Shown here one piece after another: positions 1 through 14,700 of a DNA stretch of 64,000 nucleotides. Under the pieces are notes generated by a model, which was given only the letters and a program-made list of their open reading frames with translations, did not search any database and was not told the DNA's origin. The position numbers and the translations under genes were made by a program. This DNA is from Silene conica (Eukaryota > Streptophyta > Magnoliopsida > Caryophyllales > Caryophyllaceae): positions 27,533,501 through 27,597,500 of the forward strand of contig CM055315.2 in assembly GCA_029255685.2 (NCBI GenBank). Direction: 5' to 3'. Position 1 is the first letter of the stretch. Each line of letters opens with the position of its first letter.

Positions 1-1409
1 TTGGAACTTTTTGGTACCATTCTTATTGATAAAAGATAATTCATTAAAGTCATTTCATGCTAAATATTCAAGAAATAAAGAAATAATAAAAATCAACTTC
101 TATGAAAAAAATAGTATAGGTGTCACTTACCATTTTTTATACATGGATGTAGACGTACTAAGCAAAAAAAAAATGACCATTAGATAAATAAATTAATATA
201 AGCTATCATTCTAAAATTCAAATTAATTAGTCTAAAAACAAAAAACATTGTACCATGGTATCAAGAATAAACAAATGACCATCTGACAAATAAAAAAAGA
301 GAGATAGAAATGAAAATTACACAAGAAAATAACTCAAGCGATAAAAAATTGTAATTACAATGGTGTCTTGTTGTCAATGGTTAGGACATGAGATGTAAGT
401 TTAGAAAGAAAAATTGAATTTTCAACGCATTGATTTTCATTATATTAAAAAAAAATGAGTTATATATAAGATATTGTAAAATAAGTTAAATAAAAAGGAG
501 ATAAAGAGATTGTTTTATTGCAATGAACATATGAGTAAAATGAGAAAAATGATGGGTCATGAATATTCTTATATAATTATATATTTATATGATGAATTTT
601 TAATCAATACTCCGTATGTAATTAAGAATGCCCAATCAATAGAGATATTAAATTTGAAATTTTAATTTAATAGGGTATACAAAGAGCCATGAAAAATGAA
701 AAGTTCAAGAATTACTATTTTATTTTTACAATAATAATGATGATAATAATAATAATAAATAATAATAATAATAATATTTTTTTAGTAGTATTATGTGGCA
801 AAAAGTTAAAGATGACACATGTCACTTCAATGGAGGCTCAAGAAGCCTTTTTATGTTATTATATAGATACGAGCTAATGTAAAAAGTATATGAGCTAATA
901 AGATAAGAATACGAGTTATTAAGATAAGAATATGAGTTAAAGTAAAAAGAATATGATCTAATGTAAAAAAAATACGAGTTAATGTTAAAAGAATACGAGC
1001 TTCAACTATCTTTATATATTATAAATATTGGATAAAAAATTTCTTCAAGATGATGCTCAAATGAAAAGTATAGAAGTTATTATAAAAATGTATGTGCTTA
1101 AAATATTATTTTGACAGTGATGCATAATATGTAAGTGTCTTTCCAAGACCATTGAATTGGAGGTACATGTTTTCGTTTCTATTGGAGTTTCATGCACTTT
1201 CAACGTTCCATGTTGTTCCGATGATGATACATCTGATGTTTTTATTAGTCATAAAAAACAATCATACTTAAATTATTCTCTATATCTTCATATTATACTA
1301 AATATTTTTAGAACATTAACTGTTACGATAATTATTTTGAAATCACTATGTCAAGATATTACCCGGACAACGCCCGGGCATGAAATCCAGTTTATGATAT
1401 AAATGAGAA
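1..1409. other. AT-rich intergenic DNA
   Basis: No gene is recognised. The stretch is AT-rich with short A and T runs and an (AAT/ATA)n microsatellite around 728-778. Short open frames here are low-complexity or lack any recognisable domain. Confidence 0.6.
866..1000. repeat. Degenerate short tandem repeat
   Basis: About six or seven imperfect units of roughly 20-25 bases sharing a motif like ATACGAGTTAATGTAAAAAG follow each other. Unit length and sequence drift, so this is an old or slippage-prone minisatellite. No coding potential is seen. Confidence 0.6.
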
Positions 1410-1440
1410 CTAGTTTTGTGACCCGTGAAATTCACGGGAT
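1410..1440 (-). mobile_element. Helitron-like 3' terminus (minus orientation)
   Basis: Read on the minus strand, a perfect hairpin (arms CCCGTGAA 1422-1429 and TTCACGGG 1431-1438) is followed about 8-9 bases later by CTAG (1413-1410) and then T. A hairpin just inside a CTRR end is the known Helitron 3' signature. The 5' end, expected to the right, was not found, so only the terminus is annotated. Confidence 0.4.
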
Positions 1441-1522
1441 ATTGAATTTGTAATGTGATATTTTAATGATCTAATATCATAATATACCACGATCAACTCA
1501 GCTTACGGTTTTCAAGTTTTAA

Positions 1523-1906
1523 GGCCCTGTTCTTTTGGACTGAAACTGAACTGAACTGAACTGAACTTATAGGATCTAAACTGAACTGAACTGAACTTAT
1601 AGGATCTGAACTGAACTGAACTGAACTTATAGGATCTGAACTGAACTTATAGGAACTGAACTTAACTTAACTTATAGGAACTGAACTGAACTGAACTTAT
1701 AGGAACTGAACTGAACTTATAGGAACTGAACTGAACTTATAGGAACTGAACTGAACTTATAGGATCTGAACTGAACTTATAGGAACTGAACTGAACTGAA
1801 CTGAACTGAACTTATATGATTTGAACTGAACTTAACTTATAGGATCTGAACTGAATTAAACTTATAAAATCCGAACTTAATTAACTTTATTTTAATTTAA
1901 GTTAAC

Positions 1907-1937
<31 letters not shown>

Positions 1938-2671
1938 GTTATTATTGTTGTTGTTGTTATTATTATTATTGTTGTTGTTATTATTGTTGTTGTTGTTATT
2001 ATTATTATTATTATTATTATATGACATTGATAAAAAATAGTTTAAAATACAAGGTAATTTAAAATATTTTCAACTTTATATATAATGGTTTGTTCATAAT
2101 TCATATATTATACTACGATTACATTACGATAAAAAATACTCACTATTACAATTTTCTCTAACCATTTATTTTCTCTAACAATGGTAATGAAGAAGTTGAT
2201 TAATTGGAGAGTGACAATTTGTGAGGGTGAGTGTGTCGTATAATGAGTAGTTGTTTTTTTGGCATTAACGAGGATGATAGTTTGACATTAATTAAAGAGT
2301 AAAAGACGGGTAAATTATTAATGAGTTGTTTTTTTATAGATGACGTGTATCGAATAATTAAAGCAAAATGTTTGTATCGGTTGTTAAAAATAATACTCCG
2401 TATACAACTTTTCTTGATTGAGTTTATATGAATTGAACTTATAGGAACTGAACTGAACTGAACTTATAGGAACTGAACTGAACTGAACTTATAGGAACTG
2501 AACTGAACTGAACTTATAGGAACTGAACTGAACTAAACTTATAGGATGTGAACTTAACTGAACTTATAGGAACTGAACTGAACTTATAGGAACTGAACTG
2601 AACTGAACTGAACTTATAGGATCTGAAGTGAACTTAAATTAAGTGACTTGAAGTCCAAAAGACACCCTGCC
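1523..2671. mobile_element. MITE with internal minisatellite
   Basis: The left end (GGCCCTGTTCTTTTGGACT) and the inverted right end (GGCAGGGTGTCTTTTGGACT, read on the minus strand) form imperfect terminal inverted repeats. Inside are two blocks (about 1543-1865 and 2430-2630) of a tandem motif built from CTGAA and ACTTATAGGA, separated by about 560 bases of AT-rich DNA with an (ATT/GTT)n microsatellite. No transposase is encoded. The superfamily is unclear because no convincing target duplication could be read. Confidence 0.6.
1904..2020. repeat. (ATT/GTT)n microsatellite
   Basis: A compound trinucleotide run alternates ATT and GTT units for about 115 bases between the two minisatellite blocks of the surrounding MITE. 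Confidence 0.85.
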
Positions 2672-3035
2672 AAAACTAAAGTAATTCAATATAAGCTACA
2701 ATAATTAATAATATAGGTATTCATATAATCAAATTAAACAAAACTATATTAACAAACAAAAATCACAAAATAGAGCACTCACACCAATTAGGTATTAAAA
2801 TTTCAACAACAATTATGAAAATAACATAAAACACACGATCAGAAGTGTTATGACAAAATTAATATATCATGATCCCCATAAAATTGGAGCTAATAATACA
2901 ACAATAAATTGTGGAACTAAGAATTTTAAAGCAATAACTTGAACAACAATTGGATCATTAATGTCGAATACTTCGTCTTACAATCTTATACAAAAATATA
3001 AATAGAATAATAGGAAATATGAGTGACACATACCA
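2672..3035. other. AT-rich intergenic DNA
   Basis: Short stretch between the MITE and the solo LTR. No gene or recognisable repeat is seen. Confidence 0.6.
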
Positions 3036-3040
3036 TTTAC

Positions 3041-5808
3041 TATAACACCCCCATAATCCTCTTATTTGTAAATAGGGTTCTCAAGTAAAAAATTCGGATC
3101 ATGGGTGTATCACAATTTAACCAAATATGGTAGTAGTACCTGGATATGAAATAAAATAAGTAGTTGTCTAATGCAATTTAAAATCCAAAGGATAAAATCC
3201 GATTACAGCCAAATCCAATGTTTGCGGAAGCGAAAATAAAGTTCAATGGTCCAAAAGAAAGATAAAGTGTCAAAGCATTTGTCTTTGATTGAAACATTAA
3301 GCGCGCTCTCTTGTGCATCCCACGACTAATTCCCACGAGTACCTGTCACACGATCTGCTCACACATTTTGTGATCACCGCAGGTCCAAGCAAGGACAAAA
3401 CAAATAAAAGGGTCAACAATAATGTTGAGTAAGGTAAACAATCCGATTGAAGAATAAACGGAATATGAAACCATAACTTAAAAGACATTTTAAAAATAAT
3501 ACGTAACAAAAGTGTTTCGAAAGATTGAAAACAGAGTATAAGAATTACCACTGTTAATTGAAGGGAACAAATAATTTAATATGATTAAGAACAACATAAG
3601 TGTTCCAAAAGATTCAAATCCATATCCGACTTTTCATGATAATTCCAATCCAAAGAAAACATTTCTTTCCAACAATTTCCAACGTCGGTATATACTTGGA
3701 TAGAGGCCGTATGAAGAGGATCCCCTCGCCCTAAACCGGATAAGACGAGGTTCACCAAATCATGTACTAAACTGTCCTAGAATCCCGAGTGTGCACACCC
3801 CTCTAAGGGCCAACCCTAAAGAGGAAGATAAGAGGACGGGGTCTCGATCAACTAACCCCCATCAGAAGCTCTGTATAGGAAGTCCCTTATTATGGAACCA
3901 CCTACCCCTCTACCAAAACCGTTTCAAACCAACATGAGAATCCATTTCCAAATAACCAAGATATTTCCTTCAAATTTAATAACTCGTCATAAGCTTGTAG
4001 AAAAGCAAAACGGTTTTGGTTCCCAAAACTTTTAAATTCACAAAGCACTTCTTTCCATATTAAACACAATCCCGTTTCAAGAGATCAAAACAAACAAATC
4101 TTTATCCATAATCATTTTGTAAAATAAATTCAACCAATATAAATATTTCAATATAACCAAAAGTCTTAACATGCAAGATAGTAACAAATTGTAACGGTTT
4201 AATAAGAGTGTACGGATAAGCGTTTCCCTTACCTTACGAGCGATTAAAGGTTAGAGAGCCTCTTCTACGAATCTCGACTCTACATAATATTTAAAATAAT
4301 AGTCACTTATATGAACGACCATTACTAAGCTACTTGTAGTAAATTATGCGATAACTATACTTTCTCGTTTTTACAGATTTGAAACAGAAACTTTAAATCG
4401 TCATATCTCCTTCGTTACGAAACGTTTTGAGGTGAGACCAGTGGGTTTTGGTTCCTTAGTGAGTCGTCCATCTTTAATGTCTCAGTGGTAAGAGTCTAAA
4501 AACGTGTGTAAGGGGTCCAAAGTTACAGTCTACCAAAGTTGGTCCAAAGGTGAGTCTTAAAAAGTTACGGGGTGGTAAATACTCTTAACATGTCGAAACT
4601 CGTCGAAACGAAAGCCTACTACACTATACATTCATTAAACTTTAACATGTGAAGATATGGGTCACTGATTATATTTTTATGTATGACTAAATTACCCTTT
4701 TATGGAAATGTAAGCTTTTAACAAGTAAGACTAATTAAAACATTTTTCCAGAACACAACAGAAACTTGTAAAAATCATAATAAATCCAAAACGTCATATT
4801 TTGGTGCATGGTCGACTTTATTGGATTTCTTTATGTGTCTACAAGATATTGTTAGCCATGCATGTTGTCTCAAAAATGGGTTTATCAGATCTACAAACGC
4901 GTTTTAAAAACAATGGTCAGAAACTGAGTCATTAAAAGTTGTACATCATAAATCCTTCTTAACAAATCGAAACGAGTTGATTCCAAGTCCCATTATTATC
5001 TAAATTCATATTAGTTTAACATACTAAAAGTTTAGATACTGATTCATCTTTTAGATATGGTTTTATGACTCATTAAGTGAGATCTAGTGTTTTGACTAGA
5101 CAGAAAACATGTTGTAGTATTTGATTTTTCATTTACATATGGTGCATGCAATCGTCCTAATTTTTGGTGAGTGTTTTTATAACAACTTAAGGAAAGTCCC
5201 AAATTTTTATTTTCTGAAAATACTCATTTTAACATGTGATTTCAGATCTATTACATGCATGCTACGTTTTTGACAAAATAACGGTTTTTACTAGATTCAA
5301 TCCTTTGCATGCATGGTTGTAGATTCATATGTTCAAGTTTAGATGTTAAGTGATATGTGAATGCATGTTAAAAGGTTATACAACCAGATTTGAAGGGTTC
5401 ATAAGCTTACTTAGTGTAGAACTTCAAGTAATGGCAAGATCCTCCTTCCTTACAACCCCTTTCTTCTTCTTCTTCTTATTCTCTCTTCCTTACTCTATCT
5501 TATTTGTTGTTTGTGTGGGAGAATGAAGAATGAAATCTGGTGGGAGGGTTGAAAGTGGCATGGGAAAGGGGGAAACAAAGAGGAAAAGTGAACTTTGCAT
5601 GTCTAGACAAGTTTCCTAATGCATAAGCCAAATGTCTAGGCATGCATTGGTCCACATGTCTAGACATGCATTGGTCAACAATTATGTGACGGAAAACGAT
5701 GCACGGAAAATGATGCATGCGACGGTTTTACGTGTCTCTATTAAACGATACTTGTTTAATCAATAAATTTCTCATTTTATTTTATTGACGGATTTTACGG
5801 GTATTACA
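3041..5808 (+). mobile_element. Solo LTR (Ty3/gypsy type)
   Basis: A 2.77 kb block begins TATAACACCCCC (a variant of the common TGTAACACCCC LTR start) and ends GGGTATTACA. It is flanked by the perfect 5-bp duplication TTTAC (3036-3040 and 5809-5813). No second LTR or internal coding region is present, so it is best read as the product of LTR-LTR recombination. The termini resemble LTRs of plant Ty3/gypsy chromovirus-like elements; the family call is inference. Small open frames inside it have no support as genes. Confidence 0.8.
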
Positions 5809-6053
5809 TTTACTAACGATAGATAGAGATAAAAATGTCTTTTTTGCTTACAAGTTTGCCTTCTATCAAAAATATATAAACAATTGAGGATGCGTTTTAT
5901 ACCGATTAAACATACTTTTTTTTAATTATTATCAAATTTAATATAGGCATAAAATAGATCAAAATTCATGACTTTTGAGCATCCTTTTTTCATTATTATG
6001 AAGTTTAATATAAACATATATGGAAAAATGTGATATGGTATGTAAAAGATTTG

Positions 6054-6055
<2 letters not shown>

Positions 6056-6099
<44 letters not shown>

Positions 6100-6140
6100 G
6101 TTGTTGTTGTTGTTGTTGTTGTTATTATTATTATTATTTT
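6056..6140. repeat. (TTA/TTG)n microsatellite
   Basis: About 28 trinucleotide units. It produces a spurious poly-leucine open frame on + and a poly-isoleucine one on -. Confidence 0.9.
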
Positions 6141-6232
6141 ACAAAATCTCCTTTGCATCAAAGTGGTTTAAGAAGTTATTTTATGTAACTAAAAATATGA
6201 TATATGGATGATAATAGATAGTCTGGTTTGCC

Positions 6233-6237
<5 letters not shown>

Positions 6238-6314
<77 letters not shown>
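6238..6314. repeat. (TA)n microsatellite
   Basis: About 38 uninterrupted TA units. Confidence 0.95.
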
Positions 6315-6317
<3 letters not shown>

Positions 6318-7508
6318 TGGCTTTGTAATCCAAATTATTCGACTTTTTATGACTACATATACGACTTTTTAGCTACTATATTTATAGTTATGAAGAATTC
6401 CGATGGATAAATTGTATGATTTAAATGATGAGAGCAAATTCGTAATTTATTTTTATAATTTAAATGATGATCTTATGGTTTACACCCAAAAAATGCTTGT
6501 AAACTTTATAAAGAGTTTCAATAAATAGCTCTAAAATAATTGTGATATTAACCAATATAAACTAATAAAATTTAATTATGATAATCCTAAGTGCCAAAAA
6601 ATTAATTGTTAAGTTGCCTTTTAATTATATAGTATGAATATAGATTCAAGAATACTAATCAATTTATTAACATATTATATTAAAAAATTAATTAAATAGG
6701 AAATTTTTTTAATTAAATTTAATTTGGTGGTTCTTAAGTATTGTGAAGAGTTTTAATCAATTTAATACTTTTTAATTAGATAGTAAATGTGTCAATAAAG
6801 ATGGTGGGTGTTAAGTAATATGAAAATTATTAATTAATTATTAACATGTTTTACTACAAAAAATTCAATTAGAATATTAATTTTAATTATGAATTATGAA
6901 ATTATTTTACATGTTTTATTACAAAAAATTTCAATTAAAATATCATTATAAATTATGAAATTCTGATATAAATTTGTAAGAGTTATATAAATTATGGAAA
7001 AAATATTTATTTAATAATAATAATAATATCCATTAATATTATAAATAAATGAATTAAATTAATTAATAGATAAATAATTTAGATCAATGTCATGTAATAA
7101 TAAATTGTTAATCTATGTCACATTAATTTTCCATGTTATATTAAAAATATGTCACGTCACAATTAAATATGCAATGTCACATTAAATTTGCCATGTCACA
7201 TTAAACCCTTTTAATTAAATTTTATAAACTAAATATGCTATATCGCAACTCCGATTTTATTCTATGAAAAAGGAAAATGATTTATAAGTAAACGATACAT
7301 TCCAAATAAAACATACATTTGAAAGTTCATGAAATACTAATTTTTTTGTTATTATAGAGTATTGAGTGGAGTGGATGAATAATTTGTTTAAGCAATTCTA
7401 GTACTTTTCTTCTCCGTTTAGTCTTGTTTATCTCAAGAACCATCCCTACAAAAAAAACATTGACTATTAATAACGGACAACATGGTGGAATGTGATTTAT
7501 GTAATATT

Positions 7509-8760
7509 TGTTGGGAACTAAGTCCCTTATATTATACTCATATCTAATGTGAGTTTTGTTTCTTTAAGTTTAGGTCATAAAACTTAATAAGATCTTATGC
7601 ATGCATGTTGATATCATAAGATGTGATAGTCCTTACATTGGTTTTAGAAGGTTTATACTCAATAATCACCTATTATATGAGTCTTCAAACCACGAAATAC
7701 CCTTAAACGATCTAAGAAAAATCGTCTCCAAAAGATGCGTATCAAGGACCCGATCTCAAACCAACACAATTTTGTTACTAGAAAAATGTATTAGTTAACT
7801 AGAGATAATAATAATATTACTCTTAATATTATTAATATGGAAATAATTATTTCCTTAGTGAAAACTATTTTAGCTAATGAATTATTGAGAATGAGGTTTG
7901 TAGTGTGTGGGATGAACAACCATCAACTAAAGACTTAGCAAAAACTTGTGCATCTTGTATGAACAAGGTGTACCTTATATAAGCACATGAGCTTGCTTGA
8001 GCAAGCATCATGGCCGGCCAAGGCTCCCAAGGAGAGCCAATGCATGGCCTTCTTACACTTACACAAATGCATAAGATATTCCTTACATATTCTTTGTGTA
8101 TGACACACACAACCCACACACATACTTACACTTACACGGCTGAATGGGTCTAAAATGGACCCATTTTATCTTTGTCAATTGTGTTAAAATGTCACATATG
8201 TTCCATAACACATGACCCAATTTGTTAATTGTGCAATTTTAACTATTAAAATTCATAATTTACAAATTTATTACATTTAAATAAATACACTAATAATTCG
8301 AAATTATTTTTGTACAAAAATGTAATGTCATAATTTAATTACAACTCTTTGTAATTTTATGATCAACCGTGTTCATTCTCAATTTAATCGTTTCCTAAAC
8401 GAATAAATAAAACCGAGTAATAAAACAATTTTATTACTTTGACTTTAATTATTATTATAATCCCATTATAAAAATATTCGTCATATAAAATTATTTCCAA
8501 AATTTCCAGTTATTAATTAATTTGTATCCAATACAATATTAATTAATTATTCCATTGAGACGGAATTCCCTAAAGATATGACCTTAAGGGATCAACTGAT
8601 CACCACCATCATATGACGATAATGCCAAACTCTAGACAGCCAATCATTATCGATAAATGTTGATCAGTTGACTTTAAAAGAGTAACACTCCCAGTTGTGT
8701 TTCATTCAAATGAGTTTTAATTATGTCAACACACTATTGTCGAGGACACTTCCTCCAACA
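7509..8760 (-). repeat. LTR (3' LTR in element sense)
   Basis: 1,252 bases with TG/CA ends. On the minus strand a TATA-like motif (CTTATATAAGG, about 7974-7984) is a candidate LTR promoter. Short open frames here recur in the other LTR copy and are not genes. Confidence 0.85.
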
Positions 8761-11700
8761 ATCTCCCACTTGTCCGAGACAAGTGTGTGTTACCAATTCT
8801 CTTGTCCTATTACTATCTCCCACTCAATGCATGGCGTCCTCTCAGGTCGTGCCGGCAATTGATTAAAATCTAGAGTGGTTTATCTCGATCTGGAGTTTAT
8901 AACTACTGACCGGAATTATCTACCATAGATACTTTCCGAGCGTGGCCACGCATTTCTAGTTATTATTCTCCTCGAGTGGCCTAGAGATATTTCTCAACCC
9001 TGACAAGGGATGGACAATTCCCAATCGACTCATTCCTTCCGGCTGGCCACAACCCATCATAACCCAAAATATGTCCTTATAAACCCCAGTTACGAAGGTG
9101 TTAGGACATAAATCAAAGTTAATCTGAAAACTGTGCCACCTCTGAGAACAGTCATTAGTCCAAGAACTGACTCATGTGAAACACGATAGATGCTCCCGCC
9201 ACGACCAGGCAGTCTTTTAATAAGAGTACGTCAGAGCTCTATCAGCGGTCATTAGCCCGGCAAATGTATCTTAACATGTCTATGCCTAGGTGATCGATTA
9301 GTCATCCTGTATGACTCTATGGCAATCGAACTCGCCATCAATCGCATCACACATCCGGTTGCATTGAGATGTCCCCTCACTTAAGCAACTAGGGGCGAGG
9401 TCATGATAATTCAATTCACTTTAATGGGGTTCAATATGGTCTTACCATCCCATTTGAATTTTACTTGACCTTTCGTGAGTTATAAATAACTCAAATGATG
9501 AATGCATTATCACATATGTAAAATTGATGCCATATCAATTACTACATAATCTATAATTCATACTTGTATAGTATTACATCTCAACTCAATTGAAATGACA
9601 TGATTTATCATGTTAAGCCTATAAGAAGGCCTTTGGTTAGTAAGCCTTAACAACTTTTATGCTTCACATAACCTTACTATAATTTTCCTTGGTTATGCAT
9701 AATCTCATTATGCTAACCTTACGAGTACGCGTCTTGATCCATATCTAGACACAAGCTTTCTAACAATAGAATAGCTCCCACCGTTTTCACAGTGTCTGAG
9801 AGACTCTTCCCTCTATTATATCTCATAGATATAAGTGTGCTCATATTTGTTGAATACCTTCATTGTTCTACTGTCTAGAATAATTCTAACAGATTTCTCC
9901 CTTTATGATTGTAGTCAAAATGGTTCTCTAACCATCCATATGTGTTTTGAACATGGTATTGTGCAACACTTTGCACATTAAACCAATGAAATATCCAAAC
10001 ATTTAGCTTCATCCTTTTAGTACTTATTCAGTAGTGTTTGATGAACTATATGGCTACACATAGAGATTTCTCTCCAAATTCGATTTGTAACATTTCGTCA
10101 TACTCCAAGTATACGAAGTTTGATAATGGTAATACATCTTAGCGTAAAGAATTGATCCTGCAGCGGAAGCATGTGGATTCAATTTCTATAGTTCAAAACA
10201 TTTGAACTTACCCTTATTCTTATCGACATAAGAGTATGTACTTATACGCTAATATCCATTAATAGGATATCCTAGTGATGTATTTATTCCTTTTACAAGT
10301 CTTTATCATTCATAATGATCTTTATCATTTATAATGTCTAACATGTCACATTCATGTAAGACTAGAGACATCACTTTACTCCCACTAAACTTCATGTATA
10401 AACATAACTTCTTGACTTTCAATAAAATGTTTATCACATGATCAAAATAAAGAATTCAACCTTTTGACATTTCCCTTTTAGGATAGTTGCGATTTTACAA
10501 AGCTCATACTCGATGACTTTTAAAATCCAACATGTCAAAATATTTGAACTCGAAGCCATGTTATTGCGTGGAAAACTCTTTGCCACCAATTTATCTAATT
10601 CAACTCTTGTCATCCTTTTTTTAGGATGGTTGTGATTTTCAAAAACTCATCGTAGATGATTTTAAAATCCAACAACATTATTTGATCCGATTTTAATATA
10701 GATCCGTTGTTGCGTGCGAAACCCTTTCCACCAATCAACTGAGCTATTTCGGATTCAGGTAGAGTCGAAACTAAATAAAGCATTTATACAAGTTACAAGT
10801 TCGTTGCACTAAGAAGACAACATTACACTCGTCAACTTAATTTTCGAATGAAATTTCCACATATCTCAACTAGGAAGAACATTTTCCTATTGCATCATAC
10901 TGAAATTGTGGCTCTATAATAATTTCTCCCACTCTGTCTAAAAGAAATAATCCTCCTTTCTTTATAGACAGCATCATGAGCCACAAACCTTTTGTTCTCA
11001 TGATCATATAGGAAAAATTGTCATTCGAAATAGGCTACAACTTAGGCACCTTGCCTATTCATATCTCATATGACTTGTATGCCCATGCCTTATGAAATAG
11101 CGGAAAAATAAATGCTCGACAAAATCGGAATAGAAAGTAACTCCCACTCAATTGTAAAGATTTAATCATATCTCATATGATTCAATATTACTTTTTCGCG
11201 CATTTTATAAACGTGCTTACGAAAGTAAACTTGTGATATTTTATCACAATCTATTCGGTGTAAATTACTAGGCTTAATTAGATCATTATCTAATTCCAAG
11301 AACATCTTCTTGAGCCAATGCACAACATTCTCAACGTGAATTTCTTGCGCATTAATTTCCTCAGTCGAAGAATTAAAATATCTTTCAAGATTTGAAATTT
11401 CACTCACCTACACACCTTAAAGTGTTTATAGGGTGAATGACTTGCTTTGAATGCAAGATTCGCATAACCCATGAGATTCCTAACCTCAAATGCGACTTTC
11501 AATCGAGTAATGATGGAAAAATTGGGGCACCAACTAGAGTTTTAGGGTACATATGACATTTCCACCTTAGTTTTGGAATATAATTACCTTGATTCGTATG
11601 GCTTAACCATGAACCAATTCATGGTAACATTGAGTACAACATTTGTTTCAATTGCGTAATGGTAAAACTTTTACCTTTTATGCAAAACTCAAATTATATT

Positions 11701-14700
11701 TAGAGATGATGTACATAATAACTATTATTTGTGTATTACTCTAAAATCAAAACTTGGTCAAGCACAATATAACATGTATATGTCTTACAGATGAACTGGA
11801 AACTACCTTAGTTCCATTCATGTTTATCATTCTTGGCAAATCGTCATACGATTTTCTTCACGTTAGGACGATAGGATTCACAACAACCCTCGGATTGTGT
11901 TATTAACACATCCTCCTCTAAATACCCATTTAGATTAGCGGGTTTTTGTCATTCCTTTATCATATTTTAATCACATGAAAATGGGATTACTAACATGATT
12001 CACTAATTTGCACTCATATACAAATAATGTAGAATGAAAACTTAATGTCATAAGTATTACCTAAGAAATATGTTGGAGTCATACTTCCAACATCCTTAGA
12101 CTTTACAATTTGGAGTAGTTTCTAACTTCGTGTCTTACACGATTTTCTCTCAACCTCGTTCTCTTCTGACTTCTCAACTACTTAAGAAAGATTTTGTCTT
12201 CTCATAGCTCCCACTTACTTCAAGAATTATTACTTGAAGAAGACCTTTTCTTCAATTAATTCCTCATAGGAGTTAATATCTATGAAGTGAGGTGGTATTG
12301 GTTACAATGATTTTCTCAAATCAATTTACCAATTTATATCAACTTTGTCATGTTCTTAACCCTTAAGTTTTAGACGATGAGTTATTAAATTGAGCAAGAA
12401 GACTTTAGAACCATGTATAAATAGAAGATTTAATCAATACTTTTTTACTAAAATCACTTCTATTTAAGTTTCTTTATAAGAAATCATAATGGTTTAATAG
12501 GAATTTTAAGATGTTAATCTTATGTTTGCATAGGACCTTCCTATCAAATTCTATGGAATAGAATAATTCCTACGAACCTTGTTCATAACCAAAGACGCGG
12601 TTTTAAGTGAGGAGAAAGAGATTCTATTTGTCGATATAGCATAAGATGTTTAGCGGAGATATTGGTTACAATCGAATGATATTGTATAGGAGTAAAAATG
12701 AACAATTATAAAACAACAAATTAAGGAAAAACAAACATTCATCATTTTGATTCAACTTGTAAATATTTTAACAAGTTAAAGCATCTATAAAATGACCTCT
12801 ATCCAATTTTATAAATGATTCCAAGACCCAAACCCATACCACCGAAATCGTGAACCACTGGAACTCCGACCCAACAATATGGTTTGGTGGGTTAAAATAA
12901 ACCGGTTCTACCATAGAACTCTTGGTTGATGACAAATCATTATTTATTCATCTTAGCCCGGAACACATTGACCACTGGTCCTCTACACTTCCGTTGAGTA
13001 CAAACCAAATTTCGATTGCATCGAGATGCGATCCGCCCACTGGACTGAATCCACCTCATCGCCCCACTTATCCTACGTAATGGGGTTCGTACTGCCCACT
13101 GGACTAGCACCACCCCACGAAATAGAAGCTCATGGGTTCTACTATTTGGTAAGGCTAATTCTCAATTGTTTCGTTTAATATAGAGGTCTTGTCAATTTAT
13201 TATCTATCTCCTTTAAGCGAATTAAATTGGTGAACTCGATAATTATAATTGACACGGTCGTTTTTAACGATCTAAACTAATATGCATGTTTATGGCGATT
13301 TGGCTATGCATGCAAACATATTAAAATGCAAAAGTAAAAGCAATAAAGCAATAAAATCCTAGTATGGCCTTCCTAGTAATAGTAAAAACTAATTAACTAT
13401 TACAAATTCGGAAACCAACTCCATGGTCCCTTGAACTTTATTGGCACGCCATCCAAGAAAACACCGTCTTGTCGGAACTCCTTTCCGTATGGCACCGTCT
13501 TTTGGATCTCCGGAATTACAATAAAATAATACAACTATTCTATTGTAAAACTGAAAATTTAAATTACAAACCCGTGATACGAGATCACATAAATTACAAC
13601 CGAATCAATATTCCCTTTCATTACGGGTAATATTGACTAAAACTAAGGCCATACTAAGAAAAATTACATAATTCCAAATTATATAAATATCATTCAAAAT
13701 ATGACATTCATATTAAATAAATTGCAATAAATAAAATATGTATGCACATGCTCAATTTTTAATGCCAAATCGCCTTATGGGAGCAAATATCTCATATTTG
13801 TTTACGGTTTTTACGGATATGCGCGATTTTAACTATTAAAATCATCAAAAATTACATAAATCTAATTTATGTCCAAGTTAATCATCCTAACTTACTTTAG
13901 GAATCAATGTTTAGTCTCTACTAATATTTGATCATGATCTAACTTGATTTTGCATTATTGTTCATAAATTACTTGTATTTTCGGGAAAAATAAACAAAAT
14001 ATGGCCAAATGAGTCAATAAAATTCGAAATTTAAAATTCAACAATTTTTAACTTTCTGGAAATTTTCTAAAAATTCAGAAATTATTAAAATGGTCTTTTG
14101 CAAATATTTATGGTTTATTTGTTAAATAAATCATATAAAAGCCGTTTTTATGGTTTAAAATCCGATTTAAATTATAAAAACTTGAAATAATTTGTCATAA
14201 ATTTTTAGTCATCCTAAAATATATATATGAATCTGAAAATGACCAAAAAATTACAGACCATACTCGAAATTTTTATTTTCGACTCATAAATTACGATTAT
14301 TAGCTAATTAACTCATTAAAAATTAATAATCATAAAAAACAGAAACTTTTTGATATCAAACTTTTAGATCTGATGTTCCTATCATATAAGACATCTATGG
14401 GTAAAATTTCATGCCATAATATTAAGATTAACTATTTTTAACACAATAAGTCATTATATAGCCGATTTCAACTATTAAAATCATAAAACATGCATCACTT
14501 GAGAATAAATTCTCAAAAATTACATACATTCTGTAAATATTGCATGTGACATTGTGTTAAATTTTTATGGCAAAATTCCAACTATAACTATTAAAGTCGA
14601 ATTTGAGTCACTATTAATACGATTTTTACTATAAAAATCATTAATCATGCAAAATAAGTCCAATAATTTCGAAACTTCATACAGGAACTTTATATATTGC

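Larger units (their letters stand above)
5814..7503. other. AT-rich intergenic DNA with microsatellites
   Basis: No gene is seen. The stretch holds a (TTA/TTG)n run, a long (TA)n run and, near 7085-7205, loose repeats of ATGTCACATTAA. Part of it (5929-6020) belongs to a dispersed repeat also seen near 16800-16911 and 19455-19500, recognisable by CTTTTGAGCAT. Confidence 0.6.

Noticed and set aside
6020-6211. Poly-leucine open frame
   Set aside because: Produced by the (TTA)n microsatellite.
7874-8123. Open frames in the LTR, repeated at 15524-15863
   Set aside because: Short frames on both strands inside LTR copies, without any domain.
11162-11407. Possible small gene in the LTR element interior
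   Set aside because: 80 codons, no recognised family, no flanking gene signals; left as non-coding interior.
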